From: Tetrapyrgos nigripes
Lineage: Eukaryota > Basidiomycota > Agaricomycetes > Agaricales > Campanellaceae
Assembly: GCA_013368315.1 (NCBI GenBank)
Contig: JAACJM010000030.1
Coordinates: forward strand, 186,001-250,000
Reading direction: 5' to 3'
DNA: 64,000 nt
Shown: piece after piece, positions 1 through 11,475 of the stretch
How positions within the stretch are numbered: position 1 is the stretch's first letter
Layout: each line of letters opens with the position of its first letter
Notes under the pieces: model-generated
What the model was told of the DNA's origin: nothing
Seen by the model: only the letters and a program-made list of their open reading frames with translations
Database searches by the model: none
Made by a program: the position numbers and the translations under genes

Positions 1-237
1 GTCAATGCAGATGTTTTCGAAGCCTCTCGGTTTGTAGACATGCTCGAATCGCGAGGGATGCTGGCTGGAGGGAGTCTGGGTGCTTTGAAGTCGGTGCAAC
101 TTTTCTTACAGTGGAATGATGGTGCCAAGGACTCACATCTACAATCGTTGGAGACCTGGCCGGGGATGGAAATCATTGCGAGCACCAGTGCGTCTAGACA
201 GTACCTACACAATGAAGATAGCCAACGCTGGGTCTGA
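1..237 (+). CDS. C-terminal end of a hypothetical F-box/LRR-type protein (5' cut by window edge)
   Basis: The frame is open from base 1 and stops at TGA 235-237, giving about 78 residues with no start, so only the last exon is present. The tail (around MLESRGMLAGGSLGALKSV) resembles the closing segment of agaricomycete F-box/LRR proteins: a short helix followed by a statement-like strand of leucines and a charged end. No catalytic motif can be seen. It is transcribed towards the cyclin-like gene on the opposite strand, so the two genes converge. The family assignment is by resemblance only; it could be any basidiomycete hypothetical protein. Confidence 0.4.
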   Translation, partial: VNADVFEASRFVDMLESRGMLAGGSLGALKSVQLFLQWNDGAKDSHLQSLETWPGMEIIASTSASRQYLHNEDSQRWV

Positions 238-629
238 TGCCAGGCAATGAATCGGGAAAGGCTTTGTTGAAGAGGGAGAGTAATGGTAGAAATGTGAACT
301 ACATCATCTTGGGCTATCACTCCTCTACATGTTTGACTTGTTTATGTACCGATACCAATGAATTGAGAATTGCATAGACTCTATCCCGGAATAAATGATT
401 TATTCTACCTCTATCACTGCTACCCCCAGGGGCTATTGCCAGGATGGCCCACCTGACATATGTAAAACTATGTCACGGACACCCAGTATACACCACCACT
501 GCTACCCCTGAAAAGAAACCACTGTCGAGGACCGTCGACATCGAGCTCATGAATTAGGCGTTCGAGCTTCCCGCAAGGAACCGAGGGATATGAACCTTGT
601 TAAGAAGCTCGAAAAAGACGTCATCCTTT
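238..629. other. Convergent intergenic spacer
   Basis: About 390 bp lie between two converging genes. I see no gene. The motif CACTGCTACCCC occurs twice (about 415 and 494), and AT-rich stretches could serve as 3' processing signals for either gene. Confidence 0.5.
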
Positions 630-1868
630 TCAGTCTTCTTCGTCTGATTCGCTCTCCCAGTACAGATCATCGTCGTCCTCTTCCACGTCCTCGGATTTGT
701 ACATCACCCTATGTGATTCGTCTACCAGATCACTCTGGGGCTCTTCATCCGAAAACGACTCCAGCTGCTCAACCCACTCCATATCGTCAGGTACACTGAT
801 TCCTAGAAAAAGCCCAGCACCGTATCCTACACAGTCTAGAGTGTACTTTGGTAAACCTCCGGAAGCCAGGGTTGGTAATCCACAGCACAAGAAGAACAAG
901 AAACGTTCTTGCTGCTTGTATCGGAGAGGAGTAGGGGCGTCGCTACGCCAAATGAACCTATCGGGACGGGATGCGGAAGCGGAAGCGTTTGGTCCTAAAC
1001 GGTGCAGGCAGCCACACAAGATGGCATCAAAATATTGGAAGGCCCGCAGATGATACTTGGAGTAAGGGTGACCGATAAATCCACGAATGTGGGTTAACCA
1101 CCCCAGCCTGTGGTCGTTGCGAATCCAGAGGTTGTCGTCGAGAGGAGCTCGAGCTGACGTGAATAATTGGTTCGCACATGAATAGAAGGTCTTGCCTGAA
1201 AACCAATAAGTTTCAGTAAAAGGTGGTGCGAAATAGATACTGACCAAACTCGTAAATCTCGAGGACACTCATCGCCATGCAGCTCTATGGCCATCTTCAG
1301 GCAGAGTACGTAAACTCTGGCCATGAGAAGGCCGAGTTGGACTTGGCTTAACGCGACCAGTTCGACTTCACGTTTGCCTTCCAGATCGAGATGAGGAAAC
1401 ACCTTGAGGATAGTGTCGGGTAGCGCTCGGTCGACATAGAGAAGGCTCAAGATTATATGCTGGTTAGTGGCCCGAGCAAAGTTGAGGCTCTCAAGGATAG
1501 TCGCCTGGCAGGTTTGAATGAACTCGTTATGGTCACCTGTAGGAGGAATGTACAATTTAGAAGAGAATAACCCACCAAGAGAGATTTATTGACCATACAT
1601 TTTCTGAGCCATGAACATGGACGCTGCTAAATCTACAACATGCCAACCAATCGCTTCTTGGTAGGATTTGTCGGCTAGAGATTGAGAAAGTAGGAATCAG
1701 CCAGTAGACTTGTCAGAACACGGAAATTGAAAACTTACCTGGCCCGGCGACAGTACTAACTTCAGGAAGTACGGGATCAGAAATCTGGACAGTACCTGAG
1801 CCTCCAGCGTCAGCAGACGAGTGAGCTGAGGTCAAAGCCGAGCTCGGTACTAGGACACCTTGAAAGAG
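630..1868 (-). CDS. Cyclin-box protein (PHO80/PCL-like), hypothetical
   Basis: Minus-strand gene read from about 1868 to a stop at 630, in at least four exons. An exon ending at about 1738 (donor GTAAGT) joins one covering about 1673-1590 that encodes YQEAIGWHVVDLAASMF. That joins at CTACAG (about 1537) an exon encoding GDHNEFIQTCQATILESLNF and then an ILSLLYVDRA strand-helix, which has the layout of the N-terminal helices of a cyclin box. A last intron near 1250-1200 leads to LDDNLWIRNDHRLGW, which fits the LDDN..W motif of PHO85-type cyclins. The acceptor of this last intron is ambiguous because the best GT..AG pair does not keep the frame. The C-terminus is very acidic. Cyclins of this type bind and direct a cyclin-dependent kinase. 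No ATG is visible in the first exon seen, so the 5' end is unresolved. It lies head-to-head with UBA2. Confidence 0.5.
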
Positions 1869-2048
1869 AGGGGAGATGTGACGTGACTTGTTTACAGTTT
1901 AGTGACGAGACGGATCAAATTTGTTCGCGTCAAACCCTCACTACTACAGTCCGAGACTCACTTTGTCTCTATCATTGAGCTCGACTATCGAAGACAATAC
2001 CCTCAAAAAAGGTCGTATTTTCAGGCTCACATCGTCACGGAATATACA

Positions 2049-4639
2049 ATGTCAACGGCAAAGGGACGCACAACTCACGCGAAAGTCATTCTCGGACCTG
2101 AGCTGCACGAGAGGTTATCAAAGACAAAAGTCTTACTGGTTGGTGCAGGAGGAATAGGCTGTGAACTCTGTGCGTCGTTGCCGTCGCGTCTGTCTGTCTT
2201 GTTTCTGATTTACACGCGTTTTCGCCAGTGAAAAATATCGTCTTGACTGGTTTCGGCAGCATCACCCTTTTGGACCTGGATACGATTGACTTGTCGAATC
2301 TGAATCGACAGTTTCTGTTCAGGAAAAAAGATGTGAAGCAGAGTAAAGCTTTGGTGTGTCCACTTACGCTATTCACGTTTCTCCTGTCTAATTCGCACTC
2401 TGCTTCGGCTGTCAGGTTGCTGCTCAGACTGCTGCGCCTTTCAATCCCAATGTCAAGATCACACCGATATACGCGAATATTAAGGAGCCTCAGTTTGATG
2501 TCCAGTGGTTTTCTGAGTTCGATATTGTCCTGAACGCGTTGGATAACTTGGGTGTGTTACAACCCATTCAAATATCGCCCTTTCACTAATCTTTCTCTCT
2601 TAGACGCCCGTAGACACGTCAACATGATGTGCATGGCTGCCCAAGTCCCTCTTGTCGAGTCTGGTACAGCAGGATACCTGGGTCAGGTTCAGCCATTGGT
2701 GAAGGTACCCTTTTTCGTAATCACCACCCTCGCCGGAGGTACCTTACGAAGCCTTCTTAGGACTTGACAGAATGCTTCGACTGTATACCAAAGCCAACTC
2801 CCAAGACCTTCCCAGTGTGTACGATACGCTCTACTCCGAGTCAACCCATACATTGTATTGTCTGGAGTAAGAGCTATCTTATGGGGTAAGCTGAGTCAAA
2901 TTGTCGTGCTTCGAAAGACACTGACTCTTTCTTGTAGACAGCTATTCGGAGAAGACGAAGATGCCACTGATGAACTGGACGAGGCTGAAAAACAAGGCGA
3001 AAATGGTATTTGTTTCTTCATCTCCGGTATTACGAATCCTCACGATCTCTATTAGCTCAAGAGATAGCTGCATTACGAAAGGAAGCTCAAGCTTTCTCTG
3101 CTGTTCGTCAAGCCCTACGAAGTTCATCCTCAAAAGATTCTACTGCAAAAATGGCTTTCCAAAAGGTATTTGCTTGTTCTATCCTCTCAAGAGCTTTGTT
3201 TTCTAAATCATCTTTCATTTCGACGTCGCCAGGTATTCGACTCGGACATCCGCAATTTGCTGAGTATGGCAGACATGTGGCGTCATCGTGCACCCCCAAC
3301 ACCTTTAAACTTTGATCAAATTATGGATGGCTCTTTTGTGATGAAACGAGTCGTCTCAGCTCCAGAACCAAGTGCAAATGGACATCCTCCCCATGGGGCT
3401 GCACCGGTATTAGTCAATGGGCAGTCTGGCAAATCTGGTTCCAACTCGAAAGCGGAGTCAAGCACAAATTCAAACTCGGGTGCAGAGGGTTCTAGTTCTA
3501 AAGTCGCATTGAAAGACCAGAAGAAGTTGTCTTTGAAAGAAAACCTGGAGTTGTTTGTTTCTAGGTATGTTGGGTTCTTGTCTTCCTGTGCCCCAGTTGC
3601 TTATCAGTTTCCGGAATTTTAGCACAAACCGTCTTGCTGCACGTCTACAAGCTGGCGAAGAGACAATACCCTTCGATAAAGACGACGATGACACTCTAGA
3701 TTTCGTCACGGCATCCTCCAACCTTCGATCTGCCGCATATGGAATCGAAGAGAAGACCCGATGGGAGGTCAAAGGTCGGTGCTACTTCTCTTTCCGTCTT
3801 GTATTCTTTTTTGTACTCTTCTGACATGAATTATGTCATGTAGAAATGGCTGGAAACATCATACCTGCAATAGCCACCACAAACGCCATCGTCTCTGGCC
3901 TAATCGTCTTGCAAGCCCTGCACCTTCTCCGAAAATCCTACGACAAACTACGCAGCGTTCATTTACAATTCAAACCCTCCGTTCCTCTCAGTGCTACAAC
4001 ACTCTCTGGACCGAACCCCCAATGTGGGATTTGCAGAGACACGTATACGTCGGTGTTGTGTGATCCCGCGAGAACAACGTTAGGTGAGGTGGTGAGAGGG
4101 ATTCTAGGGGAGAGTGAGAGGGAAGTTAGTGTATATGAGGATAAAAGGGTGTTGGCGGACCCGGATTGGGATGATAACAATGAGAGGACGTTGGAGAGTC
4201 TGAATGTGACGAGAGGCAAGTTCCTTATGATAGTGGATGAGGATGGAGAGGTCGCTACTATTGCAGCTGCGATTGGTGCTTTGCCGTGAGTCCTCTTTTC
4301 TCTCTTCCTTTCCATTCGTGCATTACTAACGTCAACTCCTGTAGTCCAAACCACCCTGTCGACGCTCCCGCATTTATCCTTCCCGATCCAGTGCCGGAAC
4401 CACCAAAGAAGGCTAAACCCGCTGTCATCATCTCGACGCCTCCAAAAACTTCCCTGAAGCGTTCTGCTCCAGATGATGACATCCTTGAGCTGGAGCCCAC
4501 TGCTAAACGTCAAAAATCTGCAATGAATCAAGATATTTCGAGTCCGAGCAAAAAGAGACGTCTTGAGGAGGATGGATTGATCATTATGGAAACGGCTGAT
4601 GAAAAATTGGAGGATGATGATGTTATTGTCATTGACTGA
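2049..4639 (+). CDS. UBA2: SUMO-activating enzyme subunit 2 (Uba2)
   Basis: Catalytic subunit of the SUMO E1: with Aos1 it adenylates SUMO, holds it as a thioester and passes it to Ubc9 in the nucleus. I can place eleven exons: 2049-2169, 2229-2353, 2416-2551, 2604-2704, 2761-2885, 2938-3005, 3056-3165, 3233-3564, 3623-3774, 3844-4285 and 4345-4639. All introns are GT..AG and keep frame. The adenylation fold is seen in [12 protein letters not shown] and [18 protein letters not shown]. The active-site cysteine is codon 2818-2820 in VCTIRSTP. Zinc ligands are ECFDC and QCGIC. A ubiquitin-fold region follows (exon 10), then a basic NLS ([12 protein letters not shown]) and a C-terminal acidic-hydrophobic DDDVIVID that looks like a SUMO-interaction motif. 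The start ATG is the first in frame. Everything needed for function is present. Its 3' half is duplicated as a broken copy at 45290. Confidence 0.95.
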
Positions 4640-4847
4640 GACCAAAGGGCAAAGAGTTTAGGGATGAGGAGTTGGACAGCGGTAGATGCATGCTTCAGAG
4701 TTGGGCCGACCGTGTTTTTTTCTTAACTTTTTACTACTAGTTTTATTCCGTTCGCTTTTCTTTGTCTCTTTTATTTTACTACTGCATTTGCTTTGGCTAC
4801 CGTTTCATCTATGTGGTCTCAAAGGACGTTGCTATATGTATTGTACT

Positions 4848-6609
4848 CTACTTTACTAGTTCAGTCGTAATCTGTAAATTTTGTAATGCCGTAGTGAGGT
4901 ACATAGCCAGTATTTTTTCCAAGCCAGTTGCTCTCCATAGCTCCTTGAACTGAACCCAGTTACGAGAAGGGTCCCTGTTACGCAGCCCAGAGATGACCTT
5001 CTCCCATTCCTTATTAGACTGAATAATGTCGGGACCCCCGAGGTCGTAGTCCAACGCTGGAATACGCAGATCACAACCCAACGGCAACATATACCCCAAA
5101 ACCTCCAGAACCACGATCGTCCATTTCGGATGGAGATGAGAGTCACCGAGACCAAGACGTTCGAGACATCTGAACCTATTCATGCTGCTCAGACTACCTG
5201 AGGTTAACATGGCCAGGCCCTGGTCAGAATTGGTATTGGATGCAGCGGGATGAGTAGGTAAGATGACGAGGTTCAAAGACTGTAGCTTGAGAGCATGCTC
5301 TGCAAGGTTGCTTAGACCTTGTAGGGTTGGTCGTTTAACGTCTTGGGCACAGCAAAAATCAAAGCCCAAAATTTCCAGTGCAGGAAGGCAGCGTCCCAAA
5401 AAGCCCATGTCCTCATCAGTGAAAGGATTGACCTCGTCACCTCGACAAGGTACAATATGCGCAGAGAGCTGAGCTGTAGAAGAGGTCGAAAAACATCAAA
5501 GGTGAGTTCGAAATTCACTGAGATATTGAAATTAAGTGTTGTCAGTTGCGGGAAAGACGTCACAATGTGCATGGCCAGGTTTTGGTACTCTGCCAAGCTA
5601 GCACGCTCCATCAGGCTGGTCAAGTCTAGTTCTTGTAATGATGGCATCGGATACTGTTGCAGGAGGCGAAGGGTATGAATGGCAACGCTTTCATCCACTT
5701 CCAATTTCTTGAGAGACGGCATGGGGACCGGAATGGCAGAAGACGGGAAAAAACCAATGCCCCCGACCACTACAGCCTCTAAACATGGACAGTTGCACGC
5801 AGCACTCTCGATAACTACTGCATAGCTGTCGGGTTCATTTACGACCGGTCCCAGATCCAGGTCAACTAGGGGAGGAAGACGACTGCAACAGATAGCCATG
5901 GCATCCGTGAATCTGTGGTCGAAAGCACAGTAATAGAGGTCGATTACAAGTGTAGTCAGCCGGGGCATATAGTCTCCAATTGCCTTGATAGTGAACATGG
6001 ATGGGAATCCAAGTTCAAGGGTTTCTTTACCATTGCCATAGAGGCTAAATGACTCTATGCGCTCGTGCATGAACTGCACAACTTTAGTCTCGAAACCACT
6101 GGTGGGGAGAAGTAATCCTGATCCATGTACGGACATCTCCCGAAGATTGGGGAAGATTCTGGAAGATGATGGGGGACGAGTGCTTGCCATCGTCGTCAGA
6201 ATACAGTAGTATTGATTCAGCCTGAGTTCGGCAAGGTCTAGGTGACGCACTCGATGAGAGTAAAGCCTCTCAAACCTTCTCCATGCGTCTAGGCCCAGCG
6301 TTTCTTCAAATACCTAAAAGACAAGAAAACAGCTGCATCAGCTGCGTCGGCATACGACAGATTTAGGGGTGTTGTTACCGTCATCTGATCATTGGGATCG
6401 TCAGGAGTCCTTTTCCTGATTGGACCCAGAGCCCGCGAAAACTCCATGCTAGTAATGCGTTTCCACAAGTAATCAAGCGCATCATCCTGCCACTGATGAC
6501 AAACGAGTGCGCAAGCAAGAAGTGACTTGTTCCGAGAAGATAAGTAGAAGAATATCTGCTGGCGCAGTTCCGCTATCATCAGTGCTTGATGTGTAGATGT
6601 GATATTCAT
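4848..6609 (-). CDS. F-box/LRR protein, with an apparent frameshift
   Basis: The ATG at 6609 opens an F-box (LRQQIFFYLSSRNKSLLACA then LVCHQWQDDALDYLWKRI), the module that binds Skp1 in SCF ubiquitin ligases. An intron at 6378-6314 leads to VFEETLGLDAWRRF and a long run of leucine-rich repeats typical of substrate-recognition arms. The frame continues to about 5430 and then must shift by one base: LRILYLVEV is in one frame, while NPFTDEDMGFLGRCLPALEI, clearly the continuation, is in another. That frame runs to a stop at 4848. No plausible intron explains the shift, so it is either a real indel (pseudogene) or a sequence error. It converges with UBA2, whose stop lies about 210 bp away. The 3' part is duplicated at 46515-46777. 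Confidence 0.65.
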
Positions 6610-7102
6610 GATTCGTCGAGGAAAAATGTGTGGCGACTAGGGCTCCTAGCGGATCGGATGATCCCCCGGTCATCCAGCGATGGGGCCTCGGATGCGGATG
6701 GCGGATGGGCTTAGGTGCTTGCCTCATCCGACGGATCCCATCCGCCCATCCGCCCATCCGACGATGGTCGTCGGATGGTGGCTGGTGCTCGGGGTTTGCC
6801 GTAGAGCTATACAGTAGTACCTAATACATGACGTGTGCTATCAAAAAAATAAAGGAAGGTCCCAGAGAAACATCTCATAGAAACATCCTGCCCAAAATGG
6901 AACGCGAAGGCCCACAATGTCGGGAGCATGACCGCCCAGACCCATCGGTCATGCTTCCTGAAGGGACAAAACGCGCACCGAAACGCAAAAATCCTGAAGG
7001 ACCAACGACTGTTACTGTTTAATAGAATCATACATGAAGTGGCTGTGGGCCAGCGCTAACGCGTGGTGAGTACGAGGCCGTAGCAATCCTATATATTCCT
7101 AT
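6610..7102. other. Intergenic region with a GC-rich hairpin
   Basis: Upstream flank of the F-box gene, followed by a GC-rich block (entered separately) and about 300 bp without recognisable genes. It ends at the putative 5' end of the Helitron. Confidence 0.4.
6640..6790. repeat. GGATG/CATCC self-complementary repeat
   Basis: The left half is rich in GGATG units (GGATGCGGATGGCGGATGGG). The right half repeats the complement (CATCCGCCCATCCGCCCATC), so the block can fold on itself. It may be a degenerate MITE or a simple repeat. No target duplication was found. Confidence 0.4.
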
Positions 7103-7480
7103 TCCTATATATTAAGATAGGACGGGCCTGGGAACAAACAATATTTACATAATCATTACTAAGCAAGCTTTCAGCGGAAACAGCTGCCCAGACGGCGTTT
7201 ATTGCCGCCGGTAATTTCCGTTCGCGCCATGCGATCTCATGCGATCCGGTTTCATTAACTTACAACTTTAACTTACAATGCGAAAGCCAAACTTTTGCCT
7301 CATGTCCGCAAGCTTTTGTGTTTATATAACGTGACTTCAACACTTTTTGTGTCTTCTGCTTCACTTCAACTTTGCATCCACAGCCATTTGAGTTACCTGA
7401 GAGACCCAACTACAGTACATGTAAGGCTGATTTAAAAATCAACTTGAGTGCCACAATTACTGACTCTATGCATCCCAGAG

Positions 7481-7709
7481 GTGCATTTTCAATGTGAATA
7501 TTGCATTTTGTTTTTGTTTCTGTTTCTGTTTCTTTTTTTATGATTTCTTCTCATGAAACTGAAAAAATCAGTAAGGGAAACCCCACCAAATACTCCCCAG
7601 GGTGCATTTTCAATGTGAATAATGCCTTTCTTTTTCTTTTTCTTTCTCTGATTTCTTCTCATGACACTGAACAAATCAATAAGGGAAACCCCACCAAATA
7701 CTCCCCAGA
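7481..7709 (+). repeat. Two-copy tandem repeat (about 115 bp unit) in the Helitron leader
   Basis: Units at 7481-7601 and 7602-7709 both begin GTGCATTTTCAATGTGAAT. Both contain a pyrimidine tract and TGATTTCTTCTCATGA, and end with GGGAAACCCCACCAAATACT. They lie just upstream of the Rep-helicase reading frame. Confidence 0.75.
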
Positions 7710-7964
7710 GGCATCGCAATGCTCAGTGTGAAAGAGAAAGGAATGCATGTGTCATGGACAGCCCTGAGGCAAGACGTGTACCTCAACATGACATGGCTCC
7801 AGTCCCCTTCAATTTGAATCAAGGTCCTGCTCAGCCTTACAATCCAGCTCAAGAAGACCCATTCCAAGTGGTTAATTATGGTGGTAATCAGTATCAGCTA
7901 ACTCAGGGCATTGCTGCACAGCTCCAAAATTTGCCACCAATGCCAGGCCCAAGTAGGGCAGGTA
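7661..7964 (+). pseudogene. Helitron Rep-helicase, N-terminal fragment before the KDZ insertion
   Basis: An open frame from about 7661 encodes a glutamine/proline-rich leader ending NLPPMPGPSRAG at the KDZ insertion point. Removing the KDZ element and one copy of the 8-bp duplication restores the frame into GRRPHQQ at 19778, followed by a GTGAGC donor. This shows that the insertion hit coding sequence. The exact start codon is uncertain. It belongs to the same gene as 19778-24669. Confidence 0.65.
7957..7964 (+). repeat. KDZ target-site duplication, left copy
   Basis: GGCAGGTA, repeated at 19770-19777. Eight bp is the duplication length reported for KDZ-superfamily elements. Confidence 0.9.
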
Positions 7965-8600
7965 CACCTGTGTCTCCCAACTAACTGATCAAATTTGATA
8001 GGACGAGGGGTCATGTGGTCCTATCAAATTTGATAGGTTAGGCGGCCTCTACGGGTATCGCATTAAATACTGGTTAATTACTGAGGGACTTTGAAGCGAC
8101 TAGAGGTCTGGGACACTGTCAGTGGCGAGTACGGGTAGGTTCTATGATGTCACTGATGTTCGGGAGCCGGTTGCCCTTCCCGCCATTGGTCAGATATTGT
8201 TCCCGCCTTCACCGACACAGTGAGCGCGTATGTACGACAAATAAAATCGTAGAAACTCTGAAAAAAATACAGTATGGACCTATACTACCCCTAAGTGCAT
8301 TGAACAGTATATAGTAATGTTTCAGGAGCGGGTTGCGGTTCCTGTCATGCGTCGGAGGTTGTTCCCGCCTTCCCCGACGCAGCGAGCGCGTATGTACTTC
8401 AAATAAAATCGTAGAAAGTCCAAAAAAATACATTATATACCTATACTACCCCTAAGTGCATTTCCAAGTATATAAGTAATGTTTGGGAGCGGGTTGCGCT
8501 TCCCACCATGCGAGAGACGTTGTTCCCGCCTCCCTGACGCAGCGAGCGCATATGAACTTCAAATAAATTCGTAGAAATTCCCAAATAAATAAATTATATA
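7965..8600 (+). repeat. KDZ left terminal inverted repeat
   Basis: Matches the reverse complement of 19134-19769 with only scattered differences. It contains two copies of the palindrome CCTATCAAATTTGATAGG near the tip and then the first three units of a subterminal repeat array. Confidence 0.9.
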
Positions 8601-8735
8601 CCTATACTGTCCCTCAATACATTTCCAAGTATATAATGATGTTCGGGAGCGCGTTGTGCCTCCCGCCATATGTCAGATGTTGTTCCCGCCTCCCTGACAC
8701 AGCGAGCGCGTATGAGCTTCCAAAAAAATCGTAGA
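8157..8735 (+). repeat. Subterminal tandem array, four units of about 160 bp
   Basis: Units start near 8157, 8321, 8480 and 8639. Each has the order GGGAGCGGGTTGCG-like, TTGTTCCCGCC, GACGCAGCGAGCGC, AAATCGTAGAAA, then an AT-rich stretch ending in TATACTACCCCTAAGTGCAT. The right end of the element has three such units. Arrays like this often bind the transposase, but that is inference here. Confidence 0.85.
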
Positions 8736-9030
8736 AATTCTGAAAAATTCACAAATTATGATGAAAGAAAGAGTGTTTATTAGGGGGAGGTGTCATGTAA
8801 TTACATAGTACGAGGTTGCGGTCATAACGGTCATATTAGTAGACATATAAACCTACTGCACTACTTGATGCTGTTGAGTATATCGTGGTATAGATAGGAC
8901 ATGAATGACATTGAAAGAGGGTAGGTGGGGTGAGACGAGTAAATAGCCACTGCTAGCTAGATAGTCAGCACTGTTTCAAAATCCCAAACAAAAGCACCTA
9001 CAGAAATGAGACTGATTGGAGTCAAGGGCA
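8736..9030. other. Spacer between KDZ left TIR and the passenger gene
   Basis: About 295 bp without a gene. It presumably holds the 3' untranslated region of the minus-strand passenger gene. Confidence 0.4.
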
Positions 9031-11182
9031 TCAATGCCACATACTGCCTTCACTGGCGTCGTCTTCATCTTCTTCATCCTCAATGACCTCTGCACTCTTG
9101 TAGATGTGTGCTGTGTTCTGAGAGGGTGTCTTGGTCTTGCGTCCACGTCTGGCTGCACTTGTCAAGGGAGTCGGATTCTCTTTGTCACCGTCGCTTCGAG
9201 GTTTTTTCCTAGGCCCACGAGCCACGCCCGCATCAGCCTGTTGCTTCCTTTTCTTGGCCGTGCCTGTACAAGCTCTCTCTACGCTTGCCTGCTCCTCTTG
9301 CTGCCTCTGCTTTTCTCGTTCAGTCAATTCCACCCATCTACACGTTCCCACATCAAGAGCGTGCTGTAGAGTTCGAATTTCGTCGGCAGGGATGTTCTTT
9401 GGATTAGTGACTTGTCCTTTGCTAACAGACTCTGGCCAAGTAAGCTTAACCTTGTATTTCTGGACAATACCCATGTCGTAGTTTTCATAATTCATTATAG
9501 CCTTCTGATGAACTGCGACGCCTATTAAGAGGTCAGATATTGCAGATTTAAGAGTGGAGCAAAAACTTACGAAGACCACTAGATATCAATGCAATACATT
9601 GGGCTTTTAAAGCTTTTATGCCCTCCACCACTTTCCTATCTGAAGAAAACAGTGAGTATAGAGGTAAGGAGGTGATAGTGAACGTACTTTGGCTACCCTT
9701 TCCGCCATATACTTGAAAGTCTGCAAGAATGTCAAAGGGTTCCACGCCATTGAGGTGTTTGCGAAAGAATGCTATAGTGTCTTCGCCGGCGAATCCAAAA
9801 CCAGGATGGCCTCTGTCATCACGGTTCCCGGGAACAACCATGTAGAATCCCAAAGCACCTGTACGAAGGTGAAGGTTATGAAACTACACAGTTGTTTGAG
9901 CAAACTTTGAACCATAAGAAATAATGAAAACGACGACGCACCTCATCACCCAATGCGTCCGTAAATGCCCTAAGGTCATGAGCAGTAGAGAGTGAAGACA
10001 CTCTCACACCCATGGCCTTTGTGTCCCGATAATCCTGCAAAGCCTGCCTCAATTCTTCCATTTGTTCCTTGTCCTGGGACAGCGCGATGAGCTGTGGGTC
10101 TTTGTCAATGAAGTCGTGCAGGTCTCGTCCCCATAAATTATCTGGATAGTGGAGTCAGAAGAAAATACAGAGTTTATTATTTGATACATACTAGGATTGA
10201 GCCCGTTCGTCTTGACATAATGCATCAACGCATTTCAATTGTTGACCTGGTTTTTGTTGGTTTTGAGGTGGGAAGAGGTGTTGACCAGTTTGAGGACCTT
10301 CTCCAACTTCATGCTCTCCTCATTGGCAATGTTTTCAAGCATCTCCTTGAAAGACTCCTGGGCTTCGGACACTCGTTTAATGAGCTGCTGATGTTTCGCA
10401 TTAGCAATAGCTGCCGCTGCCGATTTCACCTGCTTCTCTTGGTCAGAGAGCTTTGTTTTGTTCTGAGCACGGGGAAGTTGCATCGGAAGGTGTGGATTGT
10501 GTTTAGAATGAGCTGATTTGAGAAAGGAAGGTCCAATGGGCTCTGAAGACAGTTCCTGCTCGCGGTAGGGATGTGGAACATCATCTGCGAGTGGTGAAGA
10601 GGAAGACGTTGGCCCAGCTGTTGAGACCAGACCATCGGCCGAAGTCACCGATGATGTCACCAAAGCTGACATAATCTCAGTGTCAGTGGCTGAAGCCATA
10701 CTGAGGACTGAGGAGTTGGACACGGAAGCCGGTGCCGTCCTGGGCATGGGCAAAGGGGTTGCAATATTCAGAGCCACTTGTGGAGCATCAGGCTGGTTGA
10801 TAGTAGATGGTGCCGAGGTAGAGAATGGAAAAAGATTGGAGGTACATGATGCCAAGTTAGAGAAGGAAAGAAGGTTGGATTCTGCTGGCCAATGAGCAGG
10901 TGATGGCTTTGTCGAGAAGTAGGAATATGTATCAGGATGATTGCTTGCATTTGGATAGCCGAGAGCTGGGGAAAAGCTATCACTGAAGAGCTCAGCCACA
11001 AGAGAACCAGTGTGGCTCTGGAATGCCATGTTACTGGAGTGGCTGGAATACTCGGAAAGCTGCAAGTTTTTATCACCATTTGAATGGGATGGCAATGACA
11101 GTGATACAGAGCTGTGAGCCCCAGGATTAGAAAAATTGTCCTGCTGATTGAGAAGAGGATTGAGAAGATCGTCGAAGTTCAT
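9031..11182 (-). pseudogene. KDZ passenger protein, agaricomycete lineage-specific family, with an in-frame TGA
   Basis: The ATG at 11182 starts a long Ser/Thr/Pro-rich disordered region, then an Ala/Lys/Glu-rich helical stretch (KSAAAAIANAKHQQLIKRV). After TGA 10237-10235 the same frame continues NALMHYVKTNGLNP, an intron, NLWGRDLHDFIDKDPQLIAL, LQDYRDTKAMGVRV, then GFYMVVPGNRDD and NYENYDMGIVQKYKVKL, CRWVELTEREK, and a basic then acidic tail ending at 9031. The order of blocks matches a family of unknown function found beside transposons in many Agaricomycetes. The basic KKRKQ and RGPRKKPR clusters suggest nuclear or DNA-binding use. Several introns of about 50-90 bp are needed. The TGA sits where related proteins tend to have tryptophan or another residue before N-A, so it looks like a nonsense mutation. 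It is paired divergently with 11476-12942. Confidence 0.6.
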
Positions 11183-11475
11183 TTCTCTTGAGAGGTGAGA
11201 ATCAACTCGAGTAGAAAGACAAAAAAATTTGCAACCAGCCAGTGACCCTACCTACATCCCTGAAAAAAAAGTCAAGTTTTTTCAACGCTAGTACAACGGC
11301 TGTGAGCAGCAACACGTAAAAGTACGCCTTAGATAGTGGCAAATGTGGTGTGGTGGCTGCAGGTTTGCTGTCATTATGTTAAGCGCCACCGGCCGCCATT
11401 GTTTGGAATTGGGGATCGTGAATCACGACCCACCATCTTTCTCTCTCTCCATCAACTTTCCTCACCTCCACTTCC
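11183..11475. promoter_or_regulatory. Divergent promoter region of the passenger pair
   Basis: A 293-bp spacer lies between the two start codons of oppositely transcribed genes in the KDZ element. Polypyrimidine runs precede the plus-strand ATG. No specific motif is claimed; the regulatory role is inferred from position. Confidence 0.4.

Noticed and set aside
8157..8735. CRISPR-like array
   Set aside because: The units are about 160-bp adjacent repeats inside a transposon end in a eukaryote, with no short repeats and unique spacers.
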